This document shows positions 63,030-64,000 of a DNA stretch of 64,000 nucleotides, piece after piece. A model generated the notes under the pieces. The model was not told the DNA's origin and did no database searches. It was given only the letters and a program-made list of their open reading frames with translations. Source of the stretch: Catenisphaera adipataccumulans (GTDB lineage Bacteria > Bacillota_I > Bacilli_A > Erysipelotrichales > Erysipelotrichaceae); NCBI RefSeq assembly GCF_014202755.1, contig NZ_JACHHK010000002.1, positions 1-64,000 on the forward strand, in the 5' to 3' direction. Positions within the stretch are counted from its first letter, which is position 1; each line of letters opens with the position of its first letter. The translations under genes were made by a program, and so were the position numbers.

Positions 63030-64000
63030 CTTTGCTTTGTTTTGTTTTACGATGGTCCGCAGTGAATCGATGGCCAGAATGATCGCCAAAACGATCAAGA
63101 CCACGGCAATGATCGTACGGGCAACATCCCATCCTGGATCGGTTGCCAAACCACTGCTTAAGTTCGCTACATTGGTGCGGACCGTTAAGGTCAGCGAAGT
63201 GACCGTGACGATCAGCATGAAGATCATCGGGAAGTAGAACATTTTGTTGTTCTTGCCGACTTTTCCTAACCAAGTTGCGACAGCCAGTAATCCAACGGCA
63301 GCTAACAGCTGGTTGGAAGCACCGAACAGCGGCCAGATCTGCAGATAACCGGTCATACCTAAACCGATACCCAATACAACGGTAATGATGGTTGCCAGGT
63401 ATGGGTTGGTCAGAACTTTTTTATAGCCAGTCGCATCCGCAACGGTCTCGCCTTCATCCAGCCAGAATTCCTGGAACGTATAACGAGCCAGACGAGTCGC
63501 TGTATCCAAAGATGTCAGGCAGAATACCGAGATCGCCAGGATCAGCATCGTCTGCAGGAAGCTCTGCGTACCGGACAGACCCGGAATGCTGGCGACCATC
63601 GATGCGATACCGATCGAGAAGACCTGCATCGGGTTGGTGATCTCACCGCCGGCGTATTTCGTCCAAATGTAGCTGACCGCACAAACCGTGCAGATACCCA
63701 GGACACATTCAATCAACATCGAGCCGTACGCGATCGGTAAGGCATGTTTTTCATTGTCCAGCTGTTTGGATGTCGTTCCGGAAGAAACCAGTGAATGGAA
63801 ACCGGAAATGGCACCGCAGGCGATGGTGACGAACAATGCCGGGAACAAGTAACCTTGGGTCTCATTGTAAAAGCCGGTGAACATCGGCATGGAGGCAATG
63901 CTCGGATGTGAACCCAGGATACCCAGTACGGCGACGATCATCATAAAATACAGTAAGAATGAGCTCAAATAATCACGCGGCTGCAGCAGGAGCCAAACTG
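63018..64000 (-). CDS. cstA: peptide/pyruvate transporter CstA, 3' part (5' end outside window)
   Basis: The C-terminal about 327 residues of a CstA-family membrane protein (carbon starvation; peptide or pyruvate uptake). The frame is open to the window edge and reads VWLLLQPRDYLSSFLLYFMM in its first residues, a hallmark CstA segment, so the gene continues beyond 64000. Other marks are ACGAISGFHSLVSSGTTSKQ and the hydrophobic segments around FGASNQLLAAVGLL and FPMIFMLIVTVTSLT. It converges on trxA. Confidence 0.92.
   Translation of the reverse strand, partial: VWLLLQPRDYLSSFLLYFMMIVAVLGILGSHPSIASMPMFTGFYNETQGYLFPALFVTIACGAISGFHSLVSSGTTSKQLDNEKHALPIAYGSMLIECVLGICTVCAVSYIWTKYAGGEITNPMQVFSIGIASMVASIPGLSGTQSFLQTMLILAISVFCLTSLDTATRLARYTFQEFWLDEGETVADATGYKKVLTNPYLATIITVVLGIGLGMTGYLQIWPLFGASNQLLAAVGLLAVATWLGKVGKNNKMFYFPMIFMLIVTVTSLTLTVRTNVANLSSGLATDPGWDVARTIIAVVLIVLAIILAIDSLRTIVKQNKAKKAA

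Overview
The window looks like chromosomal DNA of a Gram-positive Bacillota bacterium, most likely an Erysipelotrichia-type Firmicute. This is an inference from gene content: an hprK-lgt-ppaX-trxB cluster, a PII-like c-di-AMP receptor (DarA/PstA), clade II single-chain PurL, an FMN riboswitch driving RibU, a perfect cre site before a PTS operon, PepF, and several wall-anchored surface proteins. No sequence database was available, so all names rest on motifs and gene order.

Layout. 1-7.2 kb: two tandem paralogous SpaA/Cna-B-type surface adhesins with near-identical leaders and 3' ends. 7.2-16.1 kb: a purine operon, purE-purL-purF-like-purM-purN-purH, with its own promoter, an 18-codon leader peptide and an intrinsic terminator ahead of purE. 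Its PurF-like protein has lost the catalytic cysteine; a canonical purF lies at 61.2-62.6 kb. 16.2-23.9 kb: a LuxR-type regulator, a PRD/EIIB/EIIA regulator and a galactitol PTS operon (EIIA, EIIB, EIIC, GatD, GatZ) behind a perfect cre site and an inverted repeat. 24-31.7 kb: a small membrane protein, exoIII, an HD hydrolase, a FadR-type GntR regulator beside ilvC (two matching operator boxes), a lipoprotein, PepF and a DUF4143-type ATPase.

31.8-36 kb: a VWA-like surface protein, then ruvA-ruvB-fau. 36-42.3 kb: two paralogous coiled-coil wall proteins on the minus strand, one carrying a CAP domain, both with the same structured 5' leader and no Shine-Dalgarno. 42.5-44.2 kb: FMN riboswitch-ribU-creatininase-family hydrolase. 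44.2-51.7 kb: a membrane protein, then uvrA-hprK-lgt::ppaX (fused)-trxB. 51.7-57.2 kb: a PocR-domain protein, a polysaccharide deacetylase, then darA-purD-fhs. 57.3-64 kb: an unknown single-pass protein, tRNA-Leu(CAG), pgi, a small membrane protein, purF, trxA and the 3' part of cstA running off the window.

How it fits together. De novo IMP synthesis is spread over three transcription units, with formate-THF ligase and 5-formyl-THF cyclo-ligase supplying one-carbon units. The PTS and HprK/PpaX genes belong to carbon catabolite control. The surface proteins share an unusual [GS]VQT[GS] sorting motif in place of LPXTG. Transcription attenuation is recurrent: a promoter followed by a terminator before the first gene occurs at purE, ribU, possibly uvrA and possibly the LuxR gene. 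No CRISPR array, insertion sequence, rRNA or prophage was seen.
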